Below the pieces are notes generated by a model. It saw only the letters and a list, made by a program, of their open reading frames with translations, had not been told where the DNA came from and searched no databases. Of a DNA stretch of 64,000 nucleotides, positions 16,700 through 26,114 are shown one piece after another. This DNA comes from Nocardia brevicatena NBRC 12119 (lineage in GTDB: Bacteria; Actinomycetota; Actinomycetes; Mycobacteriales; Mycobacteriaceae), in assembly GCF_000308495.1 (NCBI RefSeq), contig NZ_BAFU01000086.1, forward strand, positions 186,001 through 250,000, in the 5' to 3' direction. Both the position numbers and the translations under genes were made by a program. Within the stretch, counting starts at the first letter, position 1; each line of letters starts with the position of its first letter.

Positions 16700-17758
16700 T
16701 CAGAAACTCGGCTCGGCGGGCACGGGCGGTAACGTCACCACCTGGCCTGCGTAACTCAGGCCCGCGCCGAAACCGAGCAGCAGCGCCAACTGCCCGCCCT
16801 TGGCCTTACCGGTGACCAGCATCTCCTCCATGGCCAGCGGAATCGACGCGGCGGAGGTATTGCCGGTGTTCTCGATATCGTTCGCCATCGGGATCTCGTC
16901 GGCCAGCCCGAGGTTCTTCTTCATCAGCTCGTTGATCCGGGCATTGGCCTGGTGCGGGACAAAGACCTCGATATCGTCCTTGGAGACCCCGGAGACCTCG
17001 AGTGTGCTCGACAACGCCCGGGGCAGCGTGACCGCCGCCCACCGGAAAACGCGGGGGCCCTCCATACGCAGTGCCATCCGGCCCACCGGTTCCACCGCGG
17101 GATCGGTGCCCTGGAGAGCCTGGGCCCGGTGCATGTACTCGAGGAAGTCGACGTCCTGCGCGATGGCCTCGGCGTTCTCGCCGTCACTGCCCCAGACCGT
17201 CGGGGAGATACCGTTCTCCTCGCTGGGTCCGACCACGACCGCGCCCGCACCGTCCCCGAAGATCATGGCGGTTCCGCGGTCGGTGGGGTCGAGACCAACG
17301 GTCATGGTCTCTGCGCCGATCACCAGCACATAGTCGGCGGAGCCCGCGCGGATCAGGTCGGCGGCGATACCGAGGCCGTAGCCGAAACCTCCGCATCCGG
17401 AGGTGAGATCGAAGGCGGGGATACCGTTCATCCCGAGATCGGAGGCGACGATGGGAGCGCCGTGCGGGGTCAGCTTGAGCCAGCTGGAGGTGCACAGGAT
17501 CAACATGCCGATCTCGGACCGGTCGATACCGCTGTTGGCCAGGGCACGTTTCCCCGCGGCCGCCGAGATCGACCGCAACGTCTCGTCGCCACTGATCCAG
17601 CGCCGGTTGCGGATACCGGTGCGCTCATAGATCCATTGGCCGGTGGAATCGAGAACCTGACACACTTCGTCGTTGCTCACGACGCGCCGTGGCCGGTAGG
17701 CCCCGATACCGAGCATTGCGACGTTGTCATGCCCCTTTTTGCCGGCAATGCTCACCAT
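16700..17758 (-). CDS. fabH: Beta-ketoacyl-ACP synthase III, mycobacterial FabH type
   Basis: Condenses acyl-CoA with malonyl-ACP, the entry step into type II fatty-acid synthesis; in mycobacteria it links FAS-I products to mycolate elongation. The catalytic triad is visible: Cys in LTSGCGGFGYG (C122 from the ATG at 17758, the same number as in M. tuberculosis FabH), His in FVPHQANARI (H269) and Asn in IENTGNTSAASIP (N300). The product from 17758 is 352 residues. A GTG six codons upstream is an alternative start. It leads a run with the YhhN-like and DUF4190 genes. Together with HadAB and the antigen-85-like esterase it indicates a mycolate-making host. Confidence 0.93.
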   Translation of the reverse strand: MVSIAGKKGHDNVAMLGIGAYRPRRVVSNDEVCQVLDSTGQWIYERTGIRNRRWISGDETLRSISAAAGKRALANSGIDRSEIGMLILCTSSWLKLTPHGAPIVASDLGMNGIPAFDLTSGCGGFGYGLGIAADLIRAGSADYVLVIGAETMTVGLDPTDRGTAMIFGDGAGAVVVGPSEENGISPTVWGSDGENAEAIAQDVDFLEYMHRAQALQGTDPAVEPVGRMALRMEGPRVFRWAAVTLPRALSSTLEVSGVSKDDIEVFVPHQANARINELMKKNLGLADEIPMANDIENTGNTSAASIPLAMEEMLVTGKAKGGQLALLLGFGAGLSYAGQVVTLPPVPAEPSF

Positions 17759-17828
17759 GAGCTCACGACCCTTCACAAACCTAACAAAACAGGCACCAGG
17801 CTACCGAGAGCAAAGTCCCGGCAAAACC

Positions 17829-18377
17829 TCAGCCCAGAGCCAGATCCTTCAATCCGAGGATAGAACGGTATTCCAACCCTTCCGCGGCGATGACCTGGTC
17901 GGCGCCTGTTTCCCGATCGACAACCGTCGCCACCCCGACCACCGTCGCGCCCGCGGTCCGCAGCGCGCGCACCGCCGTGAGCGGGGAATTGCCGGTGGTG
18001 GTGGTGTCCTCGACGACGAGAACCCGCTTACCCGCCACATCCGGACCTTCGATCTGCCGTTGCATACCGTGCGTCTTGGCGGCTTTACGCACCACGAAGG
18101 CATCGATCGGGCGGCCAGGGGCGTGCATCATGGCCAGCGCGACCGGATCGGCGCCCATGGTCAGCCCGCCCACCGCGGCGAAGTCCCAGTCCGCGACCAG
18201 ATCGCGCAGCAGTTTCCCGATCAGTGGGCCCGCCCGGTGATGCAGGGTCGCGCGGCGCAGGTCGACGTAGTAGTCGGCCTCCTTACCGGACGACAGGGTC
18301 ACCCTGCCGTGCACCACGGCGAGTTCGCGCACCAGCGCGGCCAAGCTGTCCCGATCGGTTGCTGCCCGGTCGATCAT
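17829..18377 (-). CDS. pyrE: Orotate phosphoribosyltransferase
   Basis: Converts orotate and PRPP to orotidine 5'-monophosphate in pyrimidine synthesis. The PRPP-binding loop VLVVEDTTTTGNSPLTAV is at about residues 117-134, and the OPRTase mark FTLSSGK-like VTLSSGKEADYYVDLR is near the N-terminus. The size of 182 residues fits the family. The ATG at 18377 has GAAAGGA 5 bases upstream. An ATG six codons earlier is less likely. It corresponds to Rv0382c, next to an Rv0383c homologue as in M. tuberculosis. Confidence 0.95.
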   Translation of the reverse strand: MIDRAATDRDSLAALVRELAVVHGRVTLSSGKEADYYVDLRRATLHHRAGPLIGKLLRDLVADWDFAAVGGLTMGADPVALAMMHAPGRPIDAFVVRKAAKTHGMQRQIEGPDVAGKRVLVVEDTTTTGNSPLTAVRALRTAGATVVGVATVVDRETGADQVIAAEGLEYRSILGLKDLALG

Positions 18378-18557
18378 CCGTGTCCTTTCAAGCATGAGCC
18401 CGCCTCGCTCGCGCCGGGGTTCCGGCGAAACCTTCGCCGCCCCTACCAGCAGAATACGGTGTACGTCGCGGCGGGCAAGGCCTGGCCCACAGGCGCCGAG
18501 CTCGGCGCCCGGTCGATGGAAGCACAGGTAGCTCGGCCACGCGCGGGCGCGGAGGAA

Positions 18558-19652
18558 CTACCTCGGCACCGGTCCCTGGTACGGCCGGAAACCCGGGTGA
18601 AAGGGGCCGCCCGGCAGGCGCTGGGCGTCGTCGCGGGGACGGTCGGGTGCGGAGGAGTCGGTGTCGTCGGACGAACCCGTACGGTCTTCACCGGCACGGT
18701 CACCGGAAGCGGGATGGTCACTCATCCGCGAGGACGGTCGGTCCTCGGACCGGATGTCGGGAACCAGCGCCAGACTGGGCCGGCGGGACTGCCCGGCGTC
18801 ACCCGGACCGTCGATGTCATCACCACCGTCCGGGCCGGCCGAATCGCCCTCCCCCCGGAACCGCAGACCCGCGGCGGGGGGCGCGGGACGCTTCTCCCCG
18901 CGCCCGTGGTCCTCGTCGGGGTCGCGCCCGGCCTTGTCGTCGCCGCGCCGCGGGGCGGACGCGTCCCGGTCCTCGTCGTATTCGCCGGAGCGGATGCGAG
19001 CTCGCGGATGCGGTCGGGCAGGCTCGCGGTCGGCCGGCGGGTCGGCTACGGGCGGCAGTACGTGCAGCAACCCGGACAGCCGCAATACGGCATCGATCCC
19101 GGTCTCCCAGTCCTTCGCCGCGGTGCCGACCGGGAGCATGCCCAGCGTCCAGTTGCCCTCGCTCCAGAGCATCTGCACGGTATCGGGCAGCGATTCGATG
19201 AACGCCACCATCCGCTGGTCCACGGCATGCCGCGCGATCTCCGGATTGGTGGCGAAGACGACCCGGTCGCCGATGGCGCCGAGCAGTTCCAGATCGGCGT
19301 CCTTGGGCGGGGATGCGGTTTTCAACCGCATGTCCACGTCGATATCCGACCCGATCTGCCGGCGCACGGCGACCAGCGTCGCGGAATCCTCCAGGTCCAG
19401 CAGGACGAACTTCTCGCCCTTGCGGATACCGGTCACCACGTCGACCGCCGTCAGATAGCCCAACTTGGCCAGCGCTCCACGCCGCCATGTCGAAGCCAGT
19501 GCCGGTTCCACCGACACGTAGGTGTATCCCTGAGCCTTCGCCCACACCTGGCGCGCATGACCGGTCCGCTGCCGCTGGCGCCGGTCGAAGTACAGCAGCA
19601 CAATCGCACCCACCAGGGTGATTGCCGCCAGCCCGAACCACATTGCCGTCAT
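18558..19652 (-). CDS. Rv0383c-like membrane-anchored protein with disordered C-terminus
   Basis: One N-terminal hydrophobic helix (residues 4-22) is followed by a conserved globular domain to about residue 215 (WAKAQGYTYVSVEP, RRGALAKLGYL, NPEIARHAVDQRMVAFIESL, LWSEGNWTLG). The last ~145 residues are low-complexity, rich in Arg, Asp, Pro and Gly, and probably disordered. The globular part matches the actinobacterial Rv0383c group, and the place between pyrE and clpB is the same as in M. tuberculosis. The function is unknown. The helix may be a signal anchor, putting the domain in the cytoplasm or outside depending on topology. Confidence 0.8.
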   Translation of the reverse strand: MTAMWFGLAAITLVGAIVLLYFDRRQRQRTGHARQVWAKAQGYTYVSVEPALASTWRRGALAKLGYLTAVDVVTGIRKGEKFVLLDLEDSATLVAVRRQIGSDIDVDMRLKTASPPKDADLELLGAIGDRVVFATNPEIARHAVDQRMVAFIESLPDTVQMLWSEGNWTLGMLPVGTAAKDWETGIDAVLRLSGLLHVLPPVADPPADREPARPHPRARIRSGEYDEDRDASAPRRGDDKAGRDPDEDHGRGEKRPAPPAAGLRFRGEGDSAGPDGGDDIDGPGDAGQSRRPSLALVPDIRSEDRPSSRMSDHPASGDRAGEDRTGSSDDTDSSAPDRPRDDAQRLPGGPFHPGFRPYQGPVPR

Positions 19653-19754
19653 CGTCGCCTAGCCTAACGGTGCAACCGGGCATCGTCCGTCATTAGCCCG
19701 CGCATGGCCGGAGCGAATACGGAGGTACGGACACACGGACGCGCGGGAAACATG

Positions 19755-20561
19755 TCACCGCCCGCCTCCGGGCATGGCGGTGCTGATGATGACCTTCGCC
19801 GTGATCGAACCGTCAGGGGCCTTGTCACCCTGGACGAGGATCAGATCTCCCTCGGGGAGGTCGCCGACCGTGGTGCCCGACAGCGAAATCACCTGGGTGT
19901 CGGAGGCGGTGTGCACGATGACATCCGACCCGCCGATCGAGCTGATGGTCAGTGTGACGCCGTCGTTCGCGGTGATGGTGCCCATCGTGGTGCCGGAGGG
20001 GACAGGGTCGTCGAGGCCGGGCATGCCCGGAATACTCGGCAACGTCGGCGGCCGCCCGCTCGGCTCGAGTGAACCGGTCGGCGCCCGCCGGCCGGGTACG
20101 GTACTGATTCCCCTGTCGCTCGCCGACGTGGACGAATCGCCGCCGCCGAACAACAGGCCCGCGGCCACCCCGGCCAGTCCGACCAGCACCACAACCGCGA
20201 GTCCGATCCCGATCCACAGTCCGGTCCGGCGTTCGGGCGGTCGGGGCGGTTCCCCCGGCGGCTGCCCCGGCGTTTGTCCGGCCGACCAGGTGCCGTCGGG
20301 ATAGCCGGTCGGATACGACGGCTGTCCGTGGACGCCGTAGGTGTCCCATCGGCTGTCGTAGGTCGGCAACTCCCGGGTCGGGTTCGGCCCCTGCGCCCAG
20401 GCGTCGTAGGGGCCGTTACCGGGATAGGCCGTGGTCGGTTCCCCGTACGCCGCCGTGTAATCCTCGGTGCGCAGCGACTCGGTGCCCGATTTCCCCGGCC
20501 GACCCAGGTGTTCGGTCGGGGTCTCGTCCGGCCGGGCCCAGGGATCGTTCGGGTTGGTCAT
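19755..20561 (-). CDS. DUF5666-domain membrane protein
   Basis: The N-terminal ~110 residues are Pro/Tyr/Gly-rich and hydrophilic. A transmembrane helix follows at about 115-140 (LWIGIGLAVVVLVGLAGVAA). The C-terminal ~80 residues form a small beta domain of the DUF5666 type: MGTITANDGVTLTI, VIVHTASDTQVISLSG, GDLILVQGDKAPDGSITAKV. The beta domain would be outside the membrane. The function is unknown. The ATG at 20561 is preceded by GGGAG; the GTG three codons earlier is part of that site. Confidence 0.8.
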   Translation of the reverse strand: MTNPNDPWARPDETPTEHLGRPGKSGTESLRTEDYTAAYGEPTTAYPGNGPYDAWAQGPNPTRELPTYDSRWDTYGVHGQPSYPTGYPDGTWSAGQTPGQPPGEPPRPPERRTGLWIGIGLAVVVLVGLAGVAAGLLFGGGDSSTSASDRGISTVPGRRAPTGSLEPSGRPPTLPSIPGMPGLDDPVPSGTTMGTITANDGVTLTISSIGGSDVIVHTASDTQVISLSGTTVGDLPEGDLILVQGDKAPDGSITAKVIISTAMPGGGR

Positions 20562-20658
20562 ATCTCCCACAGTAGGTCGTCGCCGGGCACGGAGTGCGGA
20601 ACTCGGCTACTCCGTGCCCGGTCGGCGACGCCCCGGCGAGACTCCGCGCGTCGGGAAT

Positions 20659-23214
20659 TCAGCTCCCGACCTTCAGGCCGTCCCCGTCGGGAGTGACGGT
20701 GACCTTCACGGTGTCGCCGTCGGTGATCTTGCCCGCCAGCAACTCCTTGGCGAGCGTATCGCCGATGGCCTGCTGGATCAGCCGGCGCAGCGGACGGGCA
20801 CCGTAAACCGGGTCGTAGCCGCGCACCGCCAGCCAGAACCGGGCCGACGCGCTGACGTCCAGCTGCAGTCGGCGCTGCGCCAGCCGCTTCTGCAACTGGT
20901 CCAGCTGGATATCGACGATCTGCTCGAGCTGATCCTCGTCGAGAGCGTGGAACATGACCACATCGTCGAGGCGGTTCAGGAACTCCGGTTTGAAAGCCGC
21001 CCGCACCGCGTTCATCACGAACTCGTCGTCACCACCCGAACCCAGATTCGACGTGAGGATGAGGATGGTGTTGCGGAAGTCGACCGTGCGGCCCTGGCCG
21101 TCGGTGAGCCGGCCCTCGTCGAGGACGGCGAGCAGGATGTCGAACACATCCGGGTGCGCCTTCTCGATCTCGTCGAACAGCACCACCGTGTACGGCCTGC
21201 GCCGGACCGCCTCGGTGAGCTGGCCGCCCTGGTCGTAGCCGATGTATCCGGGCGGGGCGCCGACCAGCCGGGCCACGGAGTGCTTCTCGCTGTACTCGCT
21301 CATATCGATGCGCACCATGGCGCGTTCGTCGTCGAACAGGAAGTCCGCGAGCGCCTTGGCCAGCTCGGTCTTACCGACGCCGGTGGGGCCGACGAACATG
21401 AACGAGCCGGTCGGCCGGTTGGGGTCGGCGACCCCGGCGCGCGCTCGGCGAACCGCGTCCGCTACCGCCTGCACGGCCGCGGTCTGGCCGACCACCCGCC
21501 GTCCGAGTTCGGCTTCCATCCGCAGCAGCTTCTGCGTCTCGCCCTCCAGCAGGCGGCCCACCGGGATACCGGTCCACGCCGAGATCACTTCGGCGATATC
21601 GTCGGGGCCGACCTCCTCCTTGAGCATCACCTCACCGTCCGCGGCCGCACCGGACACCCGTTCGGCCTCGGTGAGCTGTTTCTCCAGGGCCGGGATACGA
21701 CCGTAGCGCAGTTCGGCCGCCTTGCCCAGGTCGCCGTCGCGTTCGGCCCGCTCCGATTCACCGCGCAGCGATTCCAGCTCCTCTTTGAGAGCCCGGACCT
21801 GATCGATGGCCTTCTTCTCGTTCTGCCAGCGGGTCGTCAGCTGGTTCAGCTTCTCCCGGTCGTCGGCCAGTTCGGCGCGCAGTTTGGCCAGGCGCTGTTT
21901 GGACGCCTCATCGGTTTCCTTGCTCAGCGCCACCTCTTCGATCTCGAGCCGGCGCACCGCCCGCTCCACCTCGTCGATCTCGACGGGACGGGAATCGATC
22001 TCCATGCGCAGCCGTGAGGCGGACTCGTCGACCAGGTCGATCGCCTTGTCCGGCAGGAACCGGGAGGTGATGTAGCGGTCGCTCAGGCTCGCCGCGGCGA
22101 CCAGGGCGGAGTCGGTGATGCGTACACCGTGGTGCACCTCGTAGCGTTCCTTGATCCCGCGCAGGATGCCGATGGTGTCCTCCACCGACGGTTCCCCCAC
22201 CAGCACCTGCTGGAAGCGGCGTTCCAGGGCGGCGTCCTTCTCGATGTGCTTGCGATATTCCTCGAGCGTGGTGGCGCCGACCAGGCGCAGTTCACCGCGG
22301 GCCAGCATGGGCTTGATCATGTTGCCCGCGTCCATGGCGGACTCGCCGGTCGCGCCGGCGCCGACGATGGTGTGCAGTTCGTCGATAAACGTGATGATCT
22401 GGCCCGCACCGGCTTTGATCTCCTCCAGCACGGCCTTGAGCCGTTCCTCGAACTCACCGCGATATTTCGCGCCGGCGACCATGGCACCCAGGTCGAGGGT
22501 GATCACGGTTTTACCGCGCAGCGATTCGGGGACGTCGCCGGCGACGATGCGCTGGGCGAGGCCCTCCACGATGGCGGTCTTGCCGACGCCGGGTTCGCCG
22601 ATGAGCACCGGGTTGTTCTTGGTGCGCCGGGACAGCACTTGCACCACCCGGCGGATCTCGGTGTCGCGTCCGATCACCGGATCCAGTTTCCCGGCGCGCG
22701 CGGCGGCGGTGAGATCGGTGGAGTACTTCTCCAGCGCTTGGTAGCTGCCCTCCGGGTCCGGGTTGGTGACCCGGGCGCTTCCACGTACCACGGTGAACGC
22801 CTCGCGCAGCGCCGCGGCCGTGGCACCGTACTGCGTGAGCAGTTTGGCCACGTCCGTATCGCCGTCGGCCAGCCCGACCATGACGTGTTCGGTCGAGACG
22901 TATTCGTCGCCGAGCTCGGTGGCCAGCTGCTGGCCCGCGGTGAGCGCGGCGAGCGCTTCCCGGCCGAGCTGCGGGGTAGTGGTGGCACCGGTGGCCCGAG
23001 GCAGCCGGTCGACGAGCTCCTGCGCCTCCCGCCGTATGGCGGCCGGATCGGTTCCGACGGCCTTCAGCAGCGGGCCGGCGATACCGTCGGTCTGGTCCAG
23101 CAATGCCACCAGCAGATGCGCCGGACGGATCTCCGGGTTACCCGCGGTCGAGGCGGCCTGGAGGGCGGCGGTGAGCGCCGCCTGGGTTTTGGTGGTGGGA
23201 TTGAAGGAGTCCAC
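20659..23214 (-). CDS. clpB: ATP-dependent disaggregase ClpB
   Basis: Hexameric AAA+ chaperone that pulls apart aggregates together with DnaK-DnaJ-GrpE. Visible parts in order: N domain with two Clp repeats (1-150), AAA1 with Walker A GEPGVGKT and Walker [10 protein letters not shown], the coiled-coil middle domain (about 400-530, rich in Glu, Arg and Leu heptads), and AAA2 with GPTGVGKTE and [13 protein letters not shown]. The length of 851 residues is close to M. tuberculosis ClpB. The GTG at 23214 was chosen: GGAAGG lies 6 bases before it and the product begins [19 protein letters not shown] operator and a SigH-like promoter lie upstream. No isoform start was examined. Confidence 0.97.
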   Translation of the reverse strand: MDSFNPTTKTQAALTAALQAASTAGNPEIRPAHLLVALLDQTDGIAGPLLKAVGTDPAAIRREAQELVDRLPRATGATTTPQLGREALAALTAGQQLATELGDEYVSTEHVMVGLADGDTDVAKLLTQYGATAAALREAFTVVRGSARVTNPDPEGSYQALEKYSTDLTAAARAGKLDPVIGRDTEIRRVVQVLSRRTKNNPVLIGEPGVGKTAIVEGLAQRIVAGDVPESLRGKTVITLDLGAMVAGAKYRGEFEERLKAVLEEIKAGAGQIITFIDELHTIVGAGATGESAMDAGNMIKPMLARGELRLVGATTLEEYRKHIEKDAALERRFQQVLVGEPSVEDTIGILRGIKERYEVHHGVRITDSALVAAASLSDRYITSRFLPDKAIDLVDESASRLRMEIDSRPVEIDEVERAVRRLEIEEVALSKETDEASKQRLAKLRAELADDREKLNQLTTRWQNEKKAIDQVRALKEELESLRGESERAERDGDLGKAAELRYGRIPALEKQLTEAERVSGAAADGEVMLKEEVGPDDIAEVISAWTGIPVGRLLEGETQKLLRMEAELGRRVVGQTAAVQAVADAVRRARAGVADPNRPTGSFMFVGPTGVGKTELAKALADFLFDDERAMVRIDMSEYSEKHSVARLVGAPPGYIGYDQGGQLTEAVRRRPYTVVLFDEIEKAHPDVFDILLAVLDEGRLTDGQGRTVDFRNTILILTSNLGSGGDDEFVMNAVRAAFKPEFLNRLDDVVMFHALDEDQLEQIVDIQLDQLQKRLAQRRLQLDVSASARFWLAVRGYDPVYGARPLRRLIQQAIGDTLAKELLAGKITDGDTVKVTVTPDGDGLKVGS

Positions 23215-23306
23215 GAAGCACCTTCCTGCTAGTCGATGTCGGTTTGGCACGGTGTCGGCTGTGCGACCGATTGCACAGGGGTGTCTCGTGCCGTTCTCAT
23301 CTGTCC

Positions 23307-23332
23307 AACGTTCGAAAGGTTGAGTCTGTTCC
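23307..23332 (-). promoter_or_regulatory. SigH/SigR-like promoter of clpB
   Basis: On the minus strand GGAAC (23332-23328) and CGTT (23310-23307) are separated by 17 bases, which matches the SigH/SigR pattern GGAA(C/T)-N17/18-GTT. The -35 element lies inside the HAIR operator, so HspR binding should block it. In M. tuberculosis clpB is known as both SigH- and HspR-controlled. Confidence 0.55.
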
Positions 23333-23339
23333 GCTCAAG
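23319..23339. promoter_or_regulatory. HAIR element (HspR operator) upstream of clpB
   Basis: The 21 bases read GTTGAGT, 7-base spacer, GCTCAAG. The consensus HAIR is CTTGAGT-N7-ACTCAAG, so 12 of 14 arm positions match. It lies about 105 bp upstream of the clpB start. The repressor HspR is encoded at 25704-26114. Confidence 0.85.
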
Positions 23340-23567
23340 TTTGCCATTCGCGCCCCATCCCGCACACCGCGGCCCCCGAATGGACGTCGTCTCCGCTACG
23401 GTGACCGGATTCCACCACACCGACCGGCCACCACCTATACCCTCGATGGGGCCGATCCAAACCCAACACCTGCACATATCACGATTTTCGGCAATACTTG
23501 TCAGCGGAGGACGACCGGTAACGGATACGCCCTTCGGGCAGATTTGAGGGAAAGGAAGCTCCACGCC

Positions 23568-24725
23568 GTGGATGCGCGTTCGGCAGCGCTGGTCCGCGCC
23601 AATTTCCAGTCGGTACTCGATGCACCGAATGGACCCGAGCGGTTGGTCAGTGCGTTTTATGGCTATCTGTTCGCCGAGAATCCCCGACTACGGGAACTGT
23701 TCCCGCCTGCCATGGATATGCAGCCCAAACGGGTCGTCACCGCGATCCAGTACATGCTCGATCACCTCGAAGACTGGGACCGGGCCCAGAAATTCCTCGA
23801 GCAACTGGCCCGTGACCACCGCAAATTCGGCGTCGAGGCATCGCACTACGATATGGCCGGCCGGGCGCTCTACGCCGCCTTCCACGCCTACAACGGGGCC
23901 GCCTGGACCCATGAACTCGCCGAGGGCTGGCGCGATATCTGCCTGCTGATCTCCGCCGCCATGGCCATCGGCGCCAATTCCGACGACTCCCCGCCCTACT
24001 GGGAGGCGACCGTGGTCGGCCACCGGCACGTGCTGGAGGACCTGGCCATCGTCCGCCTGCAGTCCGACGAGCCGATCCCGTACCTGGCCGGACAGTACGT
24101 GCCGGTCAGCGTGCCACAGCGGCCGAAGATGTGGCGATACCTGTCCCCGGCCATCCCCTCCAACCCCTACGGCGAGATCGAGTTCCATGTGCGCAAGATC
24201 CGCGGCGGATGGGTGAGTCCGGCCATCGTCAACGAGAGCAAGGTCGGCGACCGCTGGCTGATCGGTGGACCGCTCGGTGGGCTCCAGGTGGACCACGAAA
24301 GCGGGCGCGACGTTCTGATGATCGGCTCGGGCACCGGCATCGCGCCGCTGCGTGCGCAACTGATCGAGATGGGCCGGCGCGGTATCAATCCCCGGGTGCA
24401 TTTCTTCATCGGGGGCGTCTACCCCTGCGACCTGTATGACGTGGAGAACATGTGGCAGCTCTCGCAGAGCAACCCCTGGCTCACCGTCGTCCCGGTCTGC
24501 GAGCACAAGACCAACCCGTGGTGGTATCCGCATCCGACCACAGACGCTCCCTACGGCATGCACCGACGGCTGGTCGGTAATCTCGGTGCGGTCGTGGCCA
24601 GTTTCGGCGCCTGGGAGGATCGGCAGATCCAGATCGCCGGCTCGCCGAAGATGATCGCCGACACCCGGCGCGCCCTCCTCGCGGTCGGCACCCCGGAATC
24701 GATCATCAGCGCCGATCCGGTCTGA
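23568..24725 (+). CDS. Two-domain globin-FAD/NAD(P)H reductase (flavohaemoglobin-like, Rv0385-like)
   Basis: A globin domain (about 1-135) with proximal His in RDHRKFGV (H84), followed by a ferredoxin-reductase-like module. FAD binding is marked by RYLS (190-193) and NAD(P)H binding by GSGTGIAPLR (253-262). Flavohaemoglobins use the reductase to reduce haem and convert nitric oxide plus oxygen to nitrate. This type, like Rv0385, departs from classic Hmp, and other substrates have been suggested for such mycobacterial relatives; the true reaction is unknown. The GTG at 23568 is preceded by GGAAAGGAAG; the open frame upstream is non-coding. It is divergent from clpB and followed 85 bp later by a reductase-only paralogue. 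Confidence 0.9.
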   Translation: MDARSAALVRANFQSVLDAPNGPERLVSAFYGYLFAENPRLRELFPPAMDMQPKRVVTAIQYMLDHLEDWDRAQKFLEQLARDHRKFGVEASHYDMAGRALYAAFHAYNGAAWTHELAEGWRDICLLISAAMAIGANSDDSPPYWEATVVGHRHVLEDLAIVRLQSDEPIPYLAGQYVPVSVPQRPKMWRYLSPAIPSNPYGEIEFHVRKIRGGWVSPAIVNESKVGDRWLIGGPLGGLQVDHESGRDVLMIGSGTGIAPLRAQLIEMGRRGINPRVHFFIGGVYPCDLYDVENMWQLSQSNPWLTVVPVCEHKTNPWWYPHPTTDAPYGMHRRLVGNLGAVVASFGAWEDRQIQIAGSPKMIADTRRALLAVGTPESIISADPV

Positions 24726-24810
24726 CGGGCGCGGTCACACGTCGATCCACGCCCGGCCGGAAGGCCGAAAACCGCGGCCGACCCTAGGAATCCGACCCTG
24801 TGAGAGAGGT

Positions 24811-25590
24811 ATGAGCATCGACCCGCACACCTTCGGCGACGGAGCGCCGCCGCAGGAATGGACTTCGACCGTCGTGGGGCATCACCGATTGCGACACGAT
24901 CTCGCGGTGATTCGATTGATCGGCGAATTCGTCCCCTTCACCGCGGGACAGTCCGTCGAGGTACGGGTGCCGCAGCTCCCGGGGCTGCGTCGCCGGTTCT
25001 CCCCGGCCCTACCGCCCTCGCTGGACGGAAAGCTGGAATTCCATGTGCGGACGGTACCGGGCGGCTGGTGCAGCAGCTCCATCGTCGCCGATACCTCGCC
25101 GGGAGATGAATGGATCATCAGCGCCCCGGCCGGCATGTTCACCGTCGACCCCGAGGGCGAGGAAGTGGTGATGATCGCGGGCGGTACCGGTCTGGCGCCG
25201 ATGCGTTCGCAGATCCTGGAACTGGCCCGCCACGAATCCCCGCCGAAAACCTATCTGTTCGTCGGCGGTTCCTCACCGCGAGACCTGTACGCCGGCGATA
25301 TGCTCACCATCCTGACCGCCGAATTACCCTGGCTCACCGTGGTTCCGGTGGTGGAGGACCTCGAGGACCCGGGCCGGCCCGACGAATGGTATGAGCGCTC
25401 CCGAGTGGATATCGGCTTCGACACCGACGATCTGCTCCAGGGCACGCTGGCGGAGGTGGTCGGCTCTTACGGCGCGTTCGACCGGCACCAGGTACTGGTC
25501 TGCGGCTCCCCGGCCATGACCCGGGCAACCGTCGAAAGACTGCTCGACACCGGCACCCCACCCGAACGCATCCAATTCGAAGGCGGCTGA
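24811..25590 (+). CDS. FAD/NAD(P)H oxidoreductase, reductase-only paralogue of the upstream globin-reductase
   Basis: The 259 residues align end to end with the reductase module of the preceding protein: LRHDLAVIRL against EDLAIVRLQ, LEFHVRTVPGGW against IEFHVRKIRGGW, GGTGLAPMRSQ against GSGTGIAPLRAQ. No globin domain is present. The FAD motif is RRFS (61-64) in place of RYLS, a conservative Tyr-to-Phe change at a residue that stacks near the flavin. It probably arose by duplication and loss of the globin. It could reduce a separate partner or pair with the globin protein. The ATG at 24811 follows GAGAGAGGT. A strong bidirectional terminator separates it from hspR. Confidence 0.85.
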   Translation: MSIDPHTFGDGAPPQEWTSTVVGHHRLRHDLAVIRLIGEFVPFTAGQSVEVRVPQLPGLRRRFSPALPPSLDGKLEFHVRTVPGGWCSSSIVADTSPGDEWIISAPAGMFTVDPEGEEVVMIAGGTGLAPMRSQILELARHESPPKTYLFVGGSSPRDLYAGDMLTILTAELPWLTVVPVVEDLEDPGRPDEWYERSRVDIGFDTDDLLQGTLAEVVGSYGAFDRHQVLVCGSPAMTRATVERLLDTGTPPERIQFEGG

Positions 25591-25633
25591 GCACGGCGCC
25601 GGAGAAGCAGCGCAGCACGACCACGCAGGCACC

Positions 25634-25665
25634 GCTCGGCCGCCCGGCCAATACCGCGGCCGAGC
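25634..25665. terminator. Bidirectional terminator between reductase and hspR
   Basis: A perfect 10-bp stem, GCTCGGCCGC and GCGGCCGAGC, with a 12-base loop. Partial outer pairing CACCG/CGGTG extends it. It lies between two convergent genes and lacks a long T tract, as is usual at this GC content. Confidence 0.7.
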
Positions 25666-25703
25666 GTCGGTGCCGGAGGACGCAGCGTGCCGAGCACGCG
25701 CGG

Positions 25704-26114
25704 CTAGTTCCGCCGATTCCGCGGCCGCCACACCACGAGTGCGGTACTGCGCTGGGGCACCGGCGTGAGATCGGGACGGTAGGCCGCCGCCCGTACCCGC
25801 TCCAGCTCGGAGGTCAGCTCGGACACCTGCCGTTGCAGTTCCTCCACCTGATTGGTGAGCTCGATGATGCGCTTGATCCCGGCCAGGTTGACGCCCTCGT
25901 CCTGGGACAGCCGCTGCACCTCGCGCAGCAACTCCACATCCCGCGTCGAGTAGCGGCGGCCCCCGCCCGACGTGCGTTGCGGGGTAACCAGTCCCAGCCG
26001 GTCATAGGTGCGCAGGGTCTGCGCGTGCATACCGGCGAGCTGCGCCGCCACCGAGATCATGAAGTACTCGGTGCGCGACGCACCGCCGGACGCCTGCTTC
26101 GGATCGTTGGACAT
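25704..26114 (-). CDS. hspR: Heat-shock repressor HspR (MerR family)
   Basis: A MerR-type DNA-binding protein that represses dnaK and clpB by binding HAIR sites, with DnaK as co-repressor in actinobacteria. The winged helix reads FMISVAAQLAGMHAQTLRTY, then DRLGLVTPQRTSGGGRRYS. A coiled coil follows (about 75-115). The C-terminal tail TALVVWRPR is the conserved hydrophobic end of HspR proteins, thought to contact DnaK. The ATG at 26114 overlaps the dnaJ stop as TGATG, so hspR is the last gene of dnaK-grpE-dnaJ-hspR and the system regulates itself. The product is 136 residues. Confidence 0.95.
   Translation of the reverse strand: MSNDPKQASGGASRTEYFMISVAAQLAGMHAQTLRTYDRLGLVTPQRTSGGGRRYSTRDVELLREVQRLSQDEGVNLAGIKRIIELTNQVEELQRQVSELTSELERVRAAAYRPDLTPVPQRSTALVVWRPRNRRN

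Larger units (their letters stand above)
23215..23567. other. Divergent intergenic region between clpB and the globin-reductase gene
   Basis: Of the 353 bases, the part near 23300-23340 holds the HAIR operator and SigH-like promoter of clpB, listed separately. The stretch 23400-23550 is the likely promoter and leader of the globin-reductase gene, with GGAAAGGAAG just before its GTG. The HAIR lies about 230 bp from that gene, so HspR control of it is possible but not shown. Confidence 0.6.

Noticed and set aside
17724-19667. A 647-codon plus-strand frame across pyrE and the Rv0383c homologue
   Set aside because: Antisense shadow of two well-supported genes and an intergenic gap.
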